A stretch of 64,000 nt of DNA from Lepidostoma basale (GCA_022606425.2 JAHDVF020001374.1:1-64000); one strand, 5' to 3'. Shown: positions 18,830 to 29,384, counted from the stretch's first letter. Program-made: numbers and translations. Notes: generated from the sequence alone by a model not told the origin.

Positions 18830-19390
18830 TACATGACCAACCGTTAATATTTGATAAATTTAGTCATGCCATGTTTTCCTCGGTCTACCTCGACTCCGTA
18901 CTCCATTTACATCGTTAATGTATTATATACTTTCTTAACTATTATTTCTCTATCCATGCGCTTCATATTTCCGAACCAACGCAGCGATCCTTTCATAATG
19001 TTTTTTTTTTTTTTTGTACACAACAGGTCGTTTGGACCCAATTACTGTACGAGTATACAATTTTTATTTTTTAGCTATTATGTTGATTCTCGTGACATGT
19101 GATAGGTAGCCAATCTATCGCCATTTTATTGTCACGTGAATTCTACACCAGACTAAAGACAGTGTGACAATCACACTGCCATCACCGGGAATCGAACCCA
19201 GGACCTTCGGCATGGAAGTCAGAGCTCGTAACCACTCTGCCACGAAGGTCGTCAAAATGTTATCCATAATACTTTCTTCTGTTAATTTCTTTCTTATATC
19301 AGCATTTGAAAATCTGTCGTACATCGTTCTACTACACATACGTCTAAGGGACCTCATCTCTACCGCATTTATTCTGCTCTCATCCTAAAG
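18830..19390 (-). pseudogene. YPFGE-type LINE fragment (subfamily B) interrupted by tSINE
   Basis: A second fragment of the same LINE region starts at GATAAATTTAGTCATGCC and continues to about 19000. It resumes after the tSINE at ~19256 with CCATAATACTTTCTTCTG and MRSLRRMCSRTMYDRFSNAD on the minus strand. This shows the tSINE is the younger insertion. Confidence 0.7.
19003..19256 (-). mobile_element. tSINE, full-length copy
   Basis: Read on the minus strand: a tRNA-like head CGACCTTCGTGGCAGAGTGG containing an A box (TGGCAGAGTGG) and, 35-40 nt on, a B box (GGTTCGATTCC). Then a tRNA-unrelated body (CAGTGTGATTGTCACACTGT, a perfect small hairpin; ATGGCGATAGATTGGC) and a poly(A) end visible as T13 at 19005. 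Other copies: 8098-8262, 46195-46445, 55465-55712 and 63878-64000. Confidence 0.85.
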
Positions 19391-19473
19391 AACAAGAATA
19401 GGAAATATTCTTATTTCTTTGATGATCATCTGAAAAAATAAGATTTTCTAAATAAAAGATATAGAGCAATCAA

Positions 19474-20061
19474 GTTCTCGGCAACAAAGTAATTGGTGCA
19501 CTAACATTTGTCATCGCAAACAAAAACCTATCCAAAAAGCTAGAATGGCAGTGCACAATGGTGTTCTTCTTCGCACCCTTATGTATAAGCAAAATAATGA
19601 TGAAAGTAGAATAAATGCATAAGAAATGAGATCTCTTAGACGAATGTATGGATACTCTGTATATGATAAAGTGTCGAATGAAAATATAATATAAGAAGTG
19701 AATGCGGTGCGAATGATGGTGTTATGAACAAAATAATGAAAGGATCTTTAAGATGGTTTGGACATATGGAAAGAATTAATGAAGAAAGAATGTAAAAAAA
19801 ATATATGTTTACGATGTAAATGGAAGCAGAAATAGAGGAAGACCGAGAAAAACGTGGCACGATCAAATAAATCAAATATTGAATGTCGGCTATGTGAGGA
19901 TTCAGAGAAATCGACGCGCGTGCATGACACGATGTATGAATGTTGAGGAAGCGAGAGAAATATGTCAGTAAAGAAAAGTGTGGTAGTCCATTATTTCTGT
20001 CTACCCCTTCGGGGAGACGGCGTGATGGTTAGTTAGTTAGTCAATTAGTTAGTGTTCTCGG
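19474..20061 (+). pseudogene. YPFGE LINE, decayed copy with 8-bp duplication
   Basis: GTTCTCGG at 19474-19481 recurs at 20054-20061. Inside are CATCGCAAACAAAAACCTAT, ATGAGATCTCTTAGACGAAT, AGATGGTTTGGACATATGGA, and the terminal CCCCTTCGGGGAGACGGCGT with GTTAG tail. Several small indels and stops break the frame. Relative to the 6079 copy it starts at the same RT-thumb region. Confidence 0.8.
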
Positions 20062-20305
20062 AATATTAAATAACCCATTTTATGCTACGGCTAACGTGTT
20101 GCTAGTCACTGCGATTCCATTGAGATCACGTTATTTCACTAGAAACGACGAAATCCAATCAATTTTTCCATCTTTGGAATACATTGCAAGCGTGTCATAA
20201 AAGCGGATGTCGCCATATAAATACAAAAATGATTTTCCACTATGTGGTAATTTTCAAAACAATTTTTTTTCTCATCGATGCCTACTGACGTGTGTCATAA
20301 TGATT
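20062..20305. other. No recognisable feature
   Basis: Single-copy flank between two YPFGE LINE insertions. Confidence 0.45.
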
Positions 20306-21137
20306 TCAACACATGTAACTAACTAACTAACTAACCATCACGCCGTCTCACCGGGGGGGTAGGCAGAAAGAATGGAACGCCATACTGTTCTGTCCTGACA
20401 TACTTCTCTCGCTTCCTCTACATTCATACATATTGTCATGCACGCACGTCGATTTCTCCGACTCCTCGCGTGACCGAAATTCAATATTTGATTGATTTGA
20501 TCGTGCTACATTTTCCTCGGCCTTCCTCTATTTCTAGCTCCGTTTACGCCGTTTACATATACCTTCTTTACCATTCTGTCTTCACTCATTCTTTCCATGT
20601 GTCCAAACCATCTTAATGACCCTTTCCTTATTTTGTTCATAACACTTTCATTCGCACCACATTCACTTCTTATACTTGCATTTGTCACTCTATTATATAC
20701 AGATTTGCCACACATTCGTCTTAGAGATCTCATTTCTACTGCATTTATTCTACTTTCATCCTTCTTTTGCCAGTTACATGCTTCACTTCCATACATATGG
20801 CACAAGAACACCATTGTGCACTGCCATCTTGGCTTTTTTGGATAGGCTTTTGTTTGCGATGACAACTTTAAGTGCACCATTTATTCTGTTGCCTGCCCCA
20901 ACTCTTCTTTCAATATCCTTCTCCACCCTCCCATCCTTTGTAAACATACTTCCTAAATAAATAAATTCATCCACTTGTTCCAGATTTTCACCGTTTACAC
21001 TTATGTTGCAGACTGTCATGCTTCCTTCTTTTTCGAAAATCAATACCTTGGACTTATTCACATTCATCATCAAATCGTATCGCTTGCATACCTCATACAT
21101 ACTAGACACCACGTGTAATTGGTGTCAACACATGTAA
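20306..21137 (-). pseudogene. YPFGE LINE, longest copy, 13-bp target duplication
   Basis: TCAACACATGTAA at 20306-20318 and 21125-21137 bounds the insert. The minus strand starts within the RT domain after YADD: VVSSMYEVCKRYDLMMNVNK, VDEFIYLGSMFTKDGRVEKD. It then continues, after a frame change near 20800, through WNWQKKDESRINAVEMR, SLRWFGHMERMSEDRM and GARNRGRPRKM to the terminal hairpin and tail (plus-strand ACTAACTAACTAACC). A frameshift at the YGSE region is the main lesion. Confidence 0.85.
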
Positions 21138-21424
21138 TTGTGCATTATTTTAGACGAAACATTTTTAAATATTTTTCAGTAAAAAATATAAATTTCCTGG
21201 TTACCTATTATCTACAATATTTGTTTTCTTTTTCAAATGTAGAAGCATAGGTCCAATTTTTATTTTATTTTATTTTCCACTGTTTTTCCACTTTTGAGAT
21301 TATTTTTTTCGATACGTTGCGAAGGTTTTACACCTTCATAATCGGGACAAATATATAAAAAAAATCATCATTATGGAATTTCACAATGTTAAGTTAAGCC
21401 TGTGTTCTGCAAGTTGGTACTTAT
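21138..21424. repeat. HH6-like hammerhead remnant in AT-rich sequence
   Basis: Minus strand around 21355-21318 reads CCCGATTATGAAGGTGTAAA, ACCTTC, GCAACGTATCG. This is a diverged version of the HH6 motif at 52378-52412 with GAA replaced by GCA. The rest is AT-rich and unassigned. Confidence 0.4.
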
Positions 21425-21840
21425 GGTCTTTAAACTGTTACATTGTCCAAACAAAGTGGCGAGAAACTACGAGTGACCCAAAGAGCCATGGAAAGAGCCA
21501 TGTAAGGAATAAGCCTTAGAGACAGAAACGATACGTTGAGAGAAAAAAAAGGTCACTAACATGATTCACCGGGTGACGACTCTAAAATTGCAATGGGCAG
21601 GTCACGTTGCCAGAAGCTCAGATGAAAATGGACAAGAAGACTGCTGACTTGAAGACCGTGGACGGTGAAATGAAGTGCAGGGCGACCGCAACTACGGTGG
21701 AAAGATGATCTGAACAGACACGTCGGAATAACCTGGATGCAGTCTGCACAAGACAGAGTGACGTGGAAGCGAATAGAGGAGGCCTTTGTCCAGAAGTGGA
21801 CGGGAATAGGCCGAGGAAGAAGAAGAAGAAGAAGTTAAAA
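21425..21840 (+). pseudogene. GAA-LINE 3' end
   Basis: Plus strand encodes broken pieces of the RTE C-terminus: RVTQRAMERAM, then GISLRDRN, LQWAGHVARSSDE and DRVTWKRIEEAFVQKW. It ends in a clear (GAA)n tail at 21815-21835. Multiple stops. Same family as 7425-7605 and 61240-61525. Confidence 0.75.
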
Positions 21841-21879
21841 CGACTTAAGTTAAGATCAAAAATTAATAGTGCAAATAGT

Positions 21880-21995
21880 AATCTGAATAAAACAGTCTTT
21901 TTCTAGAAGTTTTATTATATTTTATGGGTATGACATGTTTCGCCTTGCTGAGGTATTTTCAAATTATTTAATTTGAAGTTTTACATCATTGTTAA
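21880..21995. repeat. HH2 half element
   Basis: CTAGAAGTTTTATTATATTT, GGTATGACATGTTTCGCC and the TTTACATCATTGTTAA end identify one HH2 arm plus its asymmetric tail, with most of the second arm missing. Confidence 0.55.
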
Positions 21996-22650
21996 ATAAA
22001 TAATAAGTGAAAGTATATGTATAGATACCGTACACGTACGCGAATACAAAACGTTGGATCGATAAGGCTGTAATGTTACGTAAGCGAGCAAAAACCACCC
22101 TTAAAGAATTTGTAGAGGTATTTTTATCCTTAAATCCGTTTAATTCTGATGCATCGGAGAATAATCGCCATGAGTAGGGCTCGCGACACGTTGTCTTCTG
22201 GGCTTTTCCAAAAATAAATGATTTATTTCATCCATCTCGCCGCGTATTGATCCCACCGAGGCCACGCCCCCGCCCCCTTAGGACCGCCCCGAGACACGCC
22301 CCCTCGCCATTTTGTTATCGATTGCATGCCACCCGCACCCCCTGACTACCCCCCGGTGACATTACCTACCCACGGGAAAACTGTGCCGTTGAAAACCGTA
22401 TCGACTACGTTTGGATTTTCACAGTTGTCGATACACCTGCGAAATCCGAAAGCTCTAATAACATAAACGAAAAGAGTTTTCGTTACTACCGTCATTCGGT
22501 TTTATTTATATTTATTTGATCTGATGTTTCAAAGGCCTTCATAACTATGTAATCTATTAATATCGTCAATGTAGTTTTCCCGACTATGAAATTCTAATAA
22601 ATTCGAAATTATAACAGGTAGGGAAAAATTAAATGGGGAAAGCAATATTT
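21996..22650. other. Single-copy region with a GC-rich island (22215-22370)
   Basis: No gene seen. Between about 22215 and 22370 the sequence turns strongly GC-rich with CACGCCCCCGCCCCC and CACGCCCCCTCGCC, GC-box/KLF/EGR-like motifs. This is in sharp contrast to AT-rich surroundings and unlike any repeat here. It could be a promoter-proximal or enhancer element of a host gene outside the window. Confidence 0.4.
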
Positions 22651-23215
22651 TCATTTACTAATGTTGTATACAAAAATTGACCGTTTACAGTGGAGTTTTA
22701 GTACCAATCCTGATGTAGGAAGTGAATCATGGAATTGGCAAAAGAATAATGGGAGCAGAATAAATGCGTTAGATATGAGATTTCTTAGACGTTTGTGTTG
22801 CAAAACGATGTACCACAGACTTTCAAATGCTGATATAAGGAAGGAATGTAAAGCGGAAGAAAGCATTATGAACAAAATTATAAATGGATCGTTGCGTTGG
22901 TTTGGATAAATGAAACCCATTGATGAAGGAAGAATGGTTAAAAAATATTAGTTAACGGTGTGAATGGAGTATGGAGTCATGAAAGACCAAGGAAATCTTA
23001 ACATGACCAGATTAATAAAAGTTTAAAATAATCGAATGATTATACTGAAATCTTTCGATGGAAGTTCATTTGAAGCTATAATCACATAAAACGATGTTTT
23101 TAAAAAAAAATATTATCTCAAATTTTAAAGGTCGGCCATGTTAGAAGTCGGAAGAATCGACGTGCGTGTGTGATTCGCTGTATGAATGTGGAGGAAGCTA
23201 AAGACGTGTGTCAGG
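22650..23215 (+). pseudogene. YPFGE-type LINE fragment (subfamily B) split by an HH1 remnant
   Basis: ESWNWQKNNGSRINALDMRF, CKTMYHRLSNADIRKECKAE and NGSLRWFG lie in the plus frame 22661-22909. At ~23030-23115 the HH1 asymmetric end (ACTGAAATCTTTCGATGGAA..CATAAAACGATGTTTTT) intrudes. The LINE then resumes with GGTCGGCCATGTTAGAAGTC to 23225. Confidence 0.7.
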
Positions 23216-23225
23216 ATCGAGAAGT

Positions 23226-23330
23226 CGTATGCAGAAGGGGTATGCAGAAAGAATGGAAGGCCACACTTTTCTTTTCTGACATACTTCTCTTGCTGCCTCA
23301 GCATTCATACATCAATATTTGATTTGTTTG
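23226..23330 (-). pseudogene. YPFGE LINE 3' fragment, inverted relative to its neighbours
   Basis: GGTATGCAGAAAGAATGG, CATACTTCTCTTGCTGCCTC and ATCAATATTTGATTTGTTTG are minus-strand YPFGE LINE 3' sequence placed between two plus-strand fragments. Confidence 0.65.
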
Positions 23331-23545
23331 AGTTGAAGAATACCGAGGAAAATATGGCGTGACGTTCATCAAATTGAAAAGGTAGGGAATGTTAGAAGTC
23401 AGAAGAATCGACGTGTGTGTATTACTTGCTGTAATAATCTGTAGGAATCTTGAAAGATGTCTCAGGATAGAGGAGTACGGCGCGGCGTTCCATTCTCTCT
23501 GCCCACCCTTGCAACGATGCGGCGTTATGGTTTGTTGTTGTTGTA
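23331..23545 (+). pseudogene. YPFGE-type LINE 3' fragment
   Basis: Contains AATACCGAGGAAAATATGGC, AATGTTAGAAGTCAGAAGAA and the terminal CCATTCTCTCTGCCCACCC with GATGCGGCGTTATGGTTTG. The frame is broken. Confidence 0.65.
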
Positions 23546-24289
23546 TTATAATAACTCAGTCATTACGATTTCCAAGATATTAACAAATAATGATATTTTA
23601 CATAAAGCCAGATGAATTATCAAAAACTTAGTTTTCATTAATATAAATCGGAACCAAATACGAGGTGTGGGCGGCAAGAAGCTATTATAGTTTAGTTTTT
23701 CACACTCAGAGTAAGGTTCACTTAACCCATGTATTATGTATTTCGGGATTTTACCTCCACTTTCTAAGAAAACCCTATCCAGCCTTCATTTATTTTATCT
23801 GTTAAGTCGGTCGATTAAAGGGCGTAATAGGACACTTACTATTTCATTAAAAATACAGCCTCCAATAGTGGAAATCTTTAAAATTCTTTTTAAGACTTCT
23901 TAAGAGAAAGCGAGAAAATGCCGAAATTGAGTTTCGTATCTGTGAGTACTTTTGTATAAATTAAATTAAGTGGTGCGTAAACTTTTTAAGTGAAATTTAG
24001 TAATGAATTATTTTCCGATTGTTTTAAAACATTTAAGTATACGTTAAGGGAAAAAAATCTGTTATCAGCAATATTAAATAAGATGTTGAAAAACAGATAT
24101 TTGCTCCTTACCTGAACCTTTTGCTCGATATTTGAGGTAAATCTTTTTTTAGCTTATTTCATTCTCCCGATCGAGTAGAATAAGATCAAGAGTGAAAAAA
24201 GGGGTTGAATTCTTAAAAAAATAAACATTTTGGAGTTCCAGGAAATTGATTATTTCTTGAACAATGATGTAATACGCCATATTTTATAA
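23546..24289. other. No recognisable feature
   Basis: AT-rich, apparently single-copy DNA; only short chance frames. Confidence 0.5.
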
Positions 24290-24440
24290 TTATTGTGATT
24301 TAAAACGCATGTTTTCAATAAGTTTGATTATATTTTATAGAAATGTCAGGTTTGGCCTTATAAGGCATTATCATTTAATAATACTTTAGCAAGGCTAAAC
24401 ATGTAATTGCCAACACATGTATAAAATTTCTCGAAAATTG
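24290..24440. repeat. HH2 inverted pair, diverged
   Basis: Arms TTTTATAGAAATGTCAGGTTTGGCC (position only) and AAGGCTAAACATGTAATTGCC face each other around 24345-24370. The hammerhead-like site is mutated (CTAAAC for CGAAAC). Confidence 0.5.
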
Positions 24441-24499
24441 GCGTTGTCTTTTTAATTAATTACATTTTGATCAATTAACATATAAAGTTTTTTTTAAAG

Positions 24500-24895
24500 A
24501 TAATAAAGCAGTACACAATGTTTTTTTTGTACCGACCCATATGTATGGAATTGAGGCATGGAACTGGCACAGGAAGGAAGAATTTAGAATAAATGCAGAT
24601 TGATAGATTTTCGAAAGCAAATATAAGAAATGAATGTATCGCGAACAAAATATTAAAATGGTCATTAAGATGGTTTGGACACATGGAAAGAATGAAAAAA
24701 GTCCGAAAGATACAGAAATTATATAGGAACAACATAAACATAATAAGAAATAGAGTAAGAGAAAAGAAATCGATCTGCGTGCATAACACGATTTATGATC
24801 GTTGAGGAAACGAGAGACTATATCAGGAAACAGTCCATCCCTTATGTATACCCCTTCAGCGAGACGGCGTGATGGTTAGGTAGTCAGTTTATTTA
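24500..24895 (+). pseudogene. YPFGE LINE fragment, decayed
   Basis: GCAGTACACAATG, ATGGAATTGAGGCATGGAAC, SLRWFGHMERM-coding sequence at 24665-24695, and the terminal CCCCTTCAGCGAGACGGCGT followed by GGTTAGG. A large deletion removes most of the MRSLRR region and several stops are present. Confidence 0.75.
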
Positions 24896-24964
24896 ATTTA
24901 TTTACCCATTAAAACACTTATTTAGTAGAAATATAACGTAAAAAATGTTAATTTAACTTAGTTA

Positions 24965-25195
24965 TAGATAATCAAATAATTTTACTTTAATCACTTGATG
25001 GAAGTTAATTTTAAATAATAAGTAAATAAAACAATTCGTAAACGGTTTCGCCAGGCTCGAATGTATCGTCTGACCAGTCTATCAGTATGTCGATGCCAGG
25101 GAGCCTGGCGAAACCGGTCACTGTCGAAATAAAGACAAAAGTGTAAGTAGTTAAAAACATCGTTTTATTTTATTATTATTTAAGTTATATCATAA
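24965..25195 (-). repeat. HH1 palindrome with truncated left arm
   Basis: Asymmetric end (TTTTACTTTAATCACTTGATGG) at 24978-25000. The left arm lacks the ACTACTTCCACTTTTGTC block; the right arm is complete to TAGTTAAAAACATCGTTTTA. The right-arm core reads ATGTCGA, hairpin GCCAG/CTGGC, GAAACCGGTC. Flanks share only AGTTATA, so the duplication is uncertain. Confidence 0.65.
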
Positions 25196-25199
25196 ATGA

Positions 25200-25550
25200 T
25201 GGATTTATTAACTATGAGCTCTTTATTAGCAATACTTCAATAGCTATATTAAATTAATATTTGTACATTAACTGTTTAAATTACCCTGGAAACAATTTCC
25301 ATTGCAAAAATCGTAATAAATAGCTTAATTAACAGATACCGAGCTTCACTTTTCACACAATATAAACCACATCAAATTTCATTACCCGACGTTGTTAAAC
25401 TGTTACTCAAGCAAGCGATTGCCGCTCGTGGGTAAAATGAACGATGACTTTGAATTGTAACAAATATACTGAGTGCACCAAGTTGGACGAGTGTAATACC
25501 ATTCAACTAATGTGTTGTATTTAGAAAATATAATATAAAACACTGCTTTA
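25200..25550. other. No recognisable feature
   Basis: Single-copy AT-rich sequence. Confidence 0.45.
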
Positions 25551-25557
25551 TCCACTT

Positions 25558-25790
25558 TAACACACAAACAAACAAACACAGAAACATAGAAACACAGAAA
25601 CACAGAAACACAGAAACACAGAAACACAGAAACACAGGAACACAGGAACACAGGAACACAGGAACACAGAAACACAGGAACACAGGAACACAGAAACACA
25701 TAAAAACACAAATACATAAAGACACAAACACACAAATACACAAACACAAAAACACATAAAAAAATAAAAACACAAACACATAAAGGCATA
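25558..25790. repeat. 10-bp minisatellite (ACACAGAAAC/ACACAGGAAC)
   Basis: About 20 diverged tandem units; central units are nearly identical, alternating A and G at one position, and outer ones decay to ACACAAACAC-like sequence. Minus-strand frames over it give FLCSCVPVFLC-type repeats, which are translation of the repeat and not proteins. Confidence 0.9.
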
Positions 25791-25837
25791 TTTTTTTCTG
25801 CGTATTCATGAGAATATTATGAATAATCTTAATATAA

Positions 25838-26255
25838 TCTTCTTTATCTTCTTCAGCCTTCTTCCCTCCATAGCTGGATTTATAGATCTTCCTTTTTTTC
25901 TGCACTCGTCCCTGTCTTATCTATTCCGCATATAGGTCGTTCTACCTATTCGGGCAATACATGTATATCAGTCCATCTTTTAGGTGGTCTCCTGACACTC
26001 CATTTTCTTTGTCCATGACCTCTATTGGAGTATTCTGGATGTCCCTGTCTGGCTATATGTTTACCACTTCACTGCTATCACTTCAATTAAGCTTACCGAT
26101 CCACGATGAAGGAACTTTAATTTGGCATCTAATTTCTTCATTTTGTATTTTATTTCAAAGTCTCATGCCAAGCGGCTCTCCATGGATCGTTGTCCGCATT
26201 TCAATTTGTGGACACTATTTGCTGTGGGGGTAGCTGTCTCTAGACTGTATATCAG
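25838..26255 (-). pseudogene. GAA-LINE fragment
   Basis: Plus strand opens with CTTCTTTATCTTCTTCAGCC, a degraded (GAA)n tail in reverse. It continues through GTCCATGACCTCTATTGG and TTTGGCATCTAATTTCTTCA to AGCTGTCTCTAGACTGTATA. The last corresponds to the 'Y..E.W.L' region after RT in RTE elements. The frames are broken; family assignment rests on layout. Confidence 0.5.
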
Positions 26256-26259
26256 AATT

Positions 26260-26915
26260 GACAATATACATGCATCGATTTTTTTTTAAAACGAAGTGTT
26301 AATATAATGAACAATCATAAATATAATGAATAATCATTCAATCATTTTGGAACCAAGCACTAAAATTAAATTATTACTACCTTCAATAAAGCCCCAAAGG
26401 CCAGCGGTCTAATTAATAGCATAAATATTCCATCTTAAGTTCAGAGCGGCGCTGGGGTGTACGGAAAACCCGCAGTCATATTAAATCAAGTACTTCCGGT
26501 GAAAGGGACATATTATTAAACTTCCCCGCGGCCGCTAGGGGTGCTGCCTTCCATATCCGGTCCCGGCAAGCCGGAACCACCCACAACGGAAGCTGTCACA
26601 ATACACAGCGCAAGAAATGTAAAGTGGCATTAGCGCTGCATCCTTGCGATAGTCTTTTTATTATTTTTATTGAAAATGTTCGTTTATACTTTGGCTTCTT
26701 TAGAATCACTTGTTCTTTTCTACCACAGAAATGTGTCATTCGTTTAAAAAAAAAAAAACTATACAATTGTTTGTGTGGATATTTTCAAATTGATTCTATG
26801 TTCTTTTGAGGACCAATTCGCTCTAGAGTTATTAGGACAAGTAGTTCTTGTATTGTCATATACTGCAACACTAGTAACAATTGTATTACACCATGATAAA
26901 TTAACATTTTTCAAA
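26260..26915. other. Single-copy region with GC-rich island (26440-26620)
   Basis: No gene seen. From 26440 to 26620 the sequence is GC-rich and includes CCCCGCGGCCGCTAGGGG, CTTCCGGTGAAAG and CCGGTCCCGGCAAGCCGG, the last a palindromic core. No partner occurs elsewhere in the window. Could be a conserved regulatory element. Confidence 0.4.
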
Positions 26916-27195
26916 ATAATGAATACGAATGAAAACGTTAGTTTTCTAGAAGTTTTATTATATTTTATGGGAATGAAATGTTTCGCCCATCTAAGGCATT
27001 ATTAAATGTGTTCGGTCAATCAAAACACATTTGATAATGCCTTAGAAAGACGAAATGTGTTTTGATTGACCGGACACATTTGATAATGCCTTAGAAGGGC
27101 GAAACATGTTAATCCCTTAAAACACAATAAAACTTTTAGAGTATTAATTATTTAATTTCGAGTTTTACATCATTGTTCAAGAAACAATAAATACC
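26915..27195. repeat. HH2 element with duplicated arm
   Basis: Left arm ATGAATACGAATGAAAACGT to GTTTCGCCCATCTAAGGC, then two plus-strand core segments in tandem. They are TTGATAATGCCTTAGAAAGA..GAAATGTG near 27030 and TTGATAATGCCTTAGAAGGG..GAAACATGTT near 27085. Each is preceded by the same TGATTGACCG-type spacer. The asymmetric TTTACATCATTGTTCAAGAA end closes at 27190. Confidence 0.65.
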
Positions 27196-27284
27196 ATTTT
27201 TTTATTGATGCTTTACGTCCTGTAGGATTGTTTTGAATATTTTTAAAACTTATCTTATTACATCTTATATTAAAACTTTCTAAT

Positions 27285-27500
27285 ATTTATACCTTTAATT
27301 TTAATAATTTAAAATTAATATTTTCTTCTATGTTCGCCATCACTTTGTGTTGTGGATTCATATTTGAATAACTTTTCGGAATCACGACAATTTTATGTGC
27401 TTTTCCCAAATTTTCAGGGCACAAACTTTCCTTAAAATTCATACACCAAAGAACGGAAGTTTGTGTCCCGAAACAAGTTTGTGAAAAGCGCAAAAAATGG
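27285..27500 (-). pseudogene. Penelope-like (HH7) element remnant: ORF start
   Basis: Minus strand ATGGCGAACATAGAAGAAAA beginning at 27340 encodes MANIEENINF, preceded by CCACAACACAAAGTG. This is the same context as at 18015, 30255 and 62130. The upstream part lacks the hammerhead; the larger minus frame (27493 down) is probably chance flank. Confidence 0.45.
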
Positions 27501-27606
27501 TGTTATAATACAATGTTTCCAAAGAGTTATTCCAATAAAATAAATAACTTTAACATCAAGAGATCAACAGAAACAAAACCAGTCTTATGACAGGACATTT
27601 TTCTTA

Positions 27607-28192
27607 ATGATGTCGGGAAAACAGCACGGTTTAGAAAACACAAAAGACTTTGTAAAATTGAGTTCTAAAATCAGTGCCGAGGATGGATGTGAGAAAGAAA
27701 CAAAAAGACGAATCGCTATAACCAGAAATGATCAAGCTCGATTGAACAAAGTCTGGAAAGATCGAACTATTTCCAATTCCACCAAAGTTAAAATAATGCG
27801 CACCCTCATATTCCCGAATTTTTTTATGCTGCTTAACTTGGACAGTGACCGCGTCAGAGTAACGCATTTAAAATGTGGTGTTGGCGTCGCATGCTGAGGA
27901 TACCGTGGACTGCATAAAGGACGAAAGACTCAGTCCTCAATGAACTCAAAATCACAGGAAGACTATATGTAATATGCAGTTGGCGAGAATTGAGTTTATT
28001 TGATCACATTGCCACAGGTATGTCACAGAAAGTGTTCCAGACAAAAGAAGTAGAGGCAGATCTCCAGCGCGGTGGTATGACCAGATTAAGGAGATGACCG
28101 GAAGAAACCTCTACTTAAGGAGAATATTGGAGGCTATTTAGTTAGATAGATCACGACCCTCAGTAATAAGGAATCGAAGAAAGAAGAAGATG
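27607..28192 (+). pseudogene. GAA-LINE fragment, post-RT region to 3' end
   Basis: Plus strand encodes SKISAEDGCEKETKRRIAIT, LNKVWKDRTISNSTKVKIMR and TLIFPNF, then broken FLYGAE.W-type and W.RRMLRIPWT sequence. Next come RSRGRSPRWYDQI-like residues and a GAAGAAAGAAGAAG tail at 28175-28190. The order is the standard RTE 3' half. Several frameshifts and stops. Confidence 0.75.
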
Positions 28193-28224
28193 TTACCTTT
28201 GACCATTTGTTATTAATTATTAGT

Positions 28225-28300
28225 CAGGTTTTTCCATTTTTGAGTTCTATTTCTCGACATGTAATGAGAGTTTTGTACCTTTATCACCGGGAGAATGATA
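28225..28300 (-). ncRNA. HH6-like hammerhead remnant
   Basis: Minus strand CTCCCGGTGATAAAGGTACA, AAAC, TCTCATTACATGTCGAG keeps the HH6 order and the ACATGTCG end. The GAA box is displaced and position 6 altered (GGTGA). Probably inactive. Confidence 0.35.
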
Positions 28301-28389
28301 TAAACTCAGTTACTTTATACTTGTATTAATTAAACATAAAAAATAAACACACTAAGTGTCTTGGCACGGTACCAGCGCTCTGTAAATTA

Positions 28390-28611
28390 TTTAGGTCACC
28401 ATACTAGAAGTTTTTTATGGGAAAAAAATTTCATTTCTTTCGCCTTGCTAAGGGATTATCAAATGTTTTAGCAAGGCAAAACATGTCATTCTGATAAAAT
28501 ATAATAAACTTGTAGAAAACATAATTGGAAACACACTTAATATATAATAATAAAGAAATTTTCGATAATTTTTTTTTCATTTTTCTAGAAAACATGTTTT
28601 CATTATTAATC
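28390..28611. repeat. HH2 inverted pair
   Basis: Arms CTAGAAGTTTTTTATGGG..TTTCGCCTTGC and GCAAGGCAAAACATGTCATT..AAAATATAATAAAC flank GATTATCAAATG at 28455. The right-arm site reads CAAAACATGTC rather than CGAAACATGTC. Confidence 0.6.
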
Positions 28612-28893
28612 ATAAGTAATCAGATAATAAAATTATTTTACTGAAATCTCTTGATGGAAGTTCATTTTAAATAATAAAATAAAACGATGTTTTTTAACTA
28701 CTTCCACTTATGTCTTTATTTCGACAGCGACCGGTTTCGCCAGGCTCGCTGCCATCGACAGACTGGTCCTCCAGTGATGACACCAGTCTGTCAATGCCAG
28801 TGAGCCTCGCGAAACCGGTCGCTGTCGAAATAAAAACAAAAGTGGAAGTAGTTAAAAAACATCGTTTTATTTAATTATTATAAGTAATCAGAT
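28612..28893 (-). repeat. HH1 palindrome with 14-bp target duplication
   Basis: ATAAGTAATCAGAT at 28612-28625 and 28880-28893. The asymmetric end (TTTTACTGAAATCTCTTGAT) is on the left, followed by two complete arms meeting at 28765-28785. The left arm (minus) reads CTGTCGATGGCAG..CTGGCGAAACCGGTC. The right arm reads CTGTCAATGCCAG..CTCGCGAAACCGGTC. Stem I (GCTG with CAGT) is kept in both. Confidence 0.85.
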
Positions 28894-29384
28894 TTCTTAG
28901 GTCATGCTCTATGTTTCATATCTTCAATAGCGTGGCCGAATATACAGCCTTATAATTAGAATAAAATTATATTTAGTTTACCAACCTTTCATTTTGTTCA
29001 TTACATTAAGTAAGTCCTAATTTAAAAATTCAACTGACTATTCACTGTTTTATTATTTTTATATTAATTTGAATCACGCGATGCCTTGCGATCGTCACAC
29101 TATTTATGAACTTTTTAAGGTCATATTTAGAATTGATTGTGAATCCCTCACCTGGCATGTCCTGCGTCCCGTGTGCGGTTGGTCACGACAGCTGTAGCCT
29201 TGAGCATCCCTCCGTACAACCAACCCTAACAACCCCTAGCACACTACCGCTGACCTTCGAATAGTAAACGTGGGGTAAAAAAGCATTGCCAATATTCGGT
29301 ATTTTCACGCAAGAATTCGTTTTATTTCTGTAAGGCTTATCACGTAATTTTTAATTCGTTTTGAAATTCTAATATTTTCAATTG
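28894..29384. other. Single-copy region, moderately GC-rich at 29150-29275
   Basis: No repeat partner or gene. GTCACGACAGCTGTAGCC here resembles HH3 only by chance, since no core box follows. Confidence 0.4.

Noticed and set aside
19190..19256. tRNA gene (A and B boxes, tRNA-like stem)
   Set aside because: The same head is joined to the same non-tRNA body and A-rich end at five places; it is a tRNA-derived SINE. The acceptor stem does not close and no CCA-proximal terminator follows.
25403..25905. Three overlapping minus frames rich in F, C, V and L (apparent membrane protein)
   Set aside because: They are translations of the 10-bp ACACAGAAAC minisatellite in all frames; no start context and no non-repeat coding sequence.
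28612..28893. HH1 palindromes as MITEs of a DNA transposon
   Set aside because: Duplications vary from 10 to 14 bp and the two ends are not inverted copies of each other, unlike cut-and-paste elements.
29195..29215. HH3 copy at GTCACGACAGCTGTAGCC
   Set aside because: Only the CAGCTG-type hexamer matches; no core box or stem II nearby on either strand.
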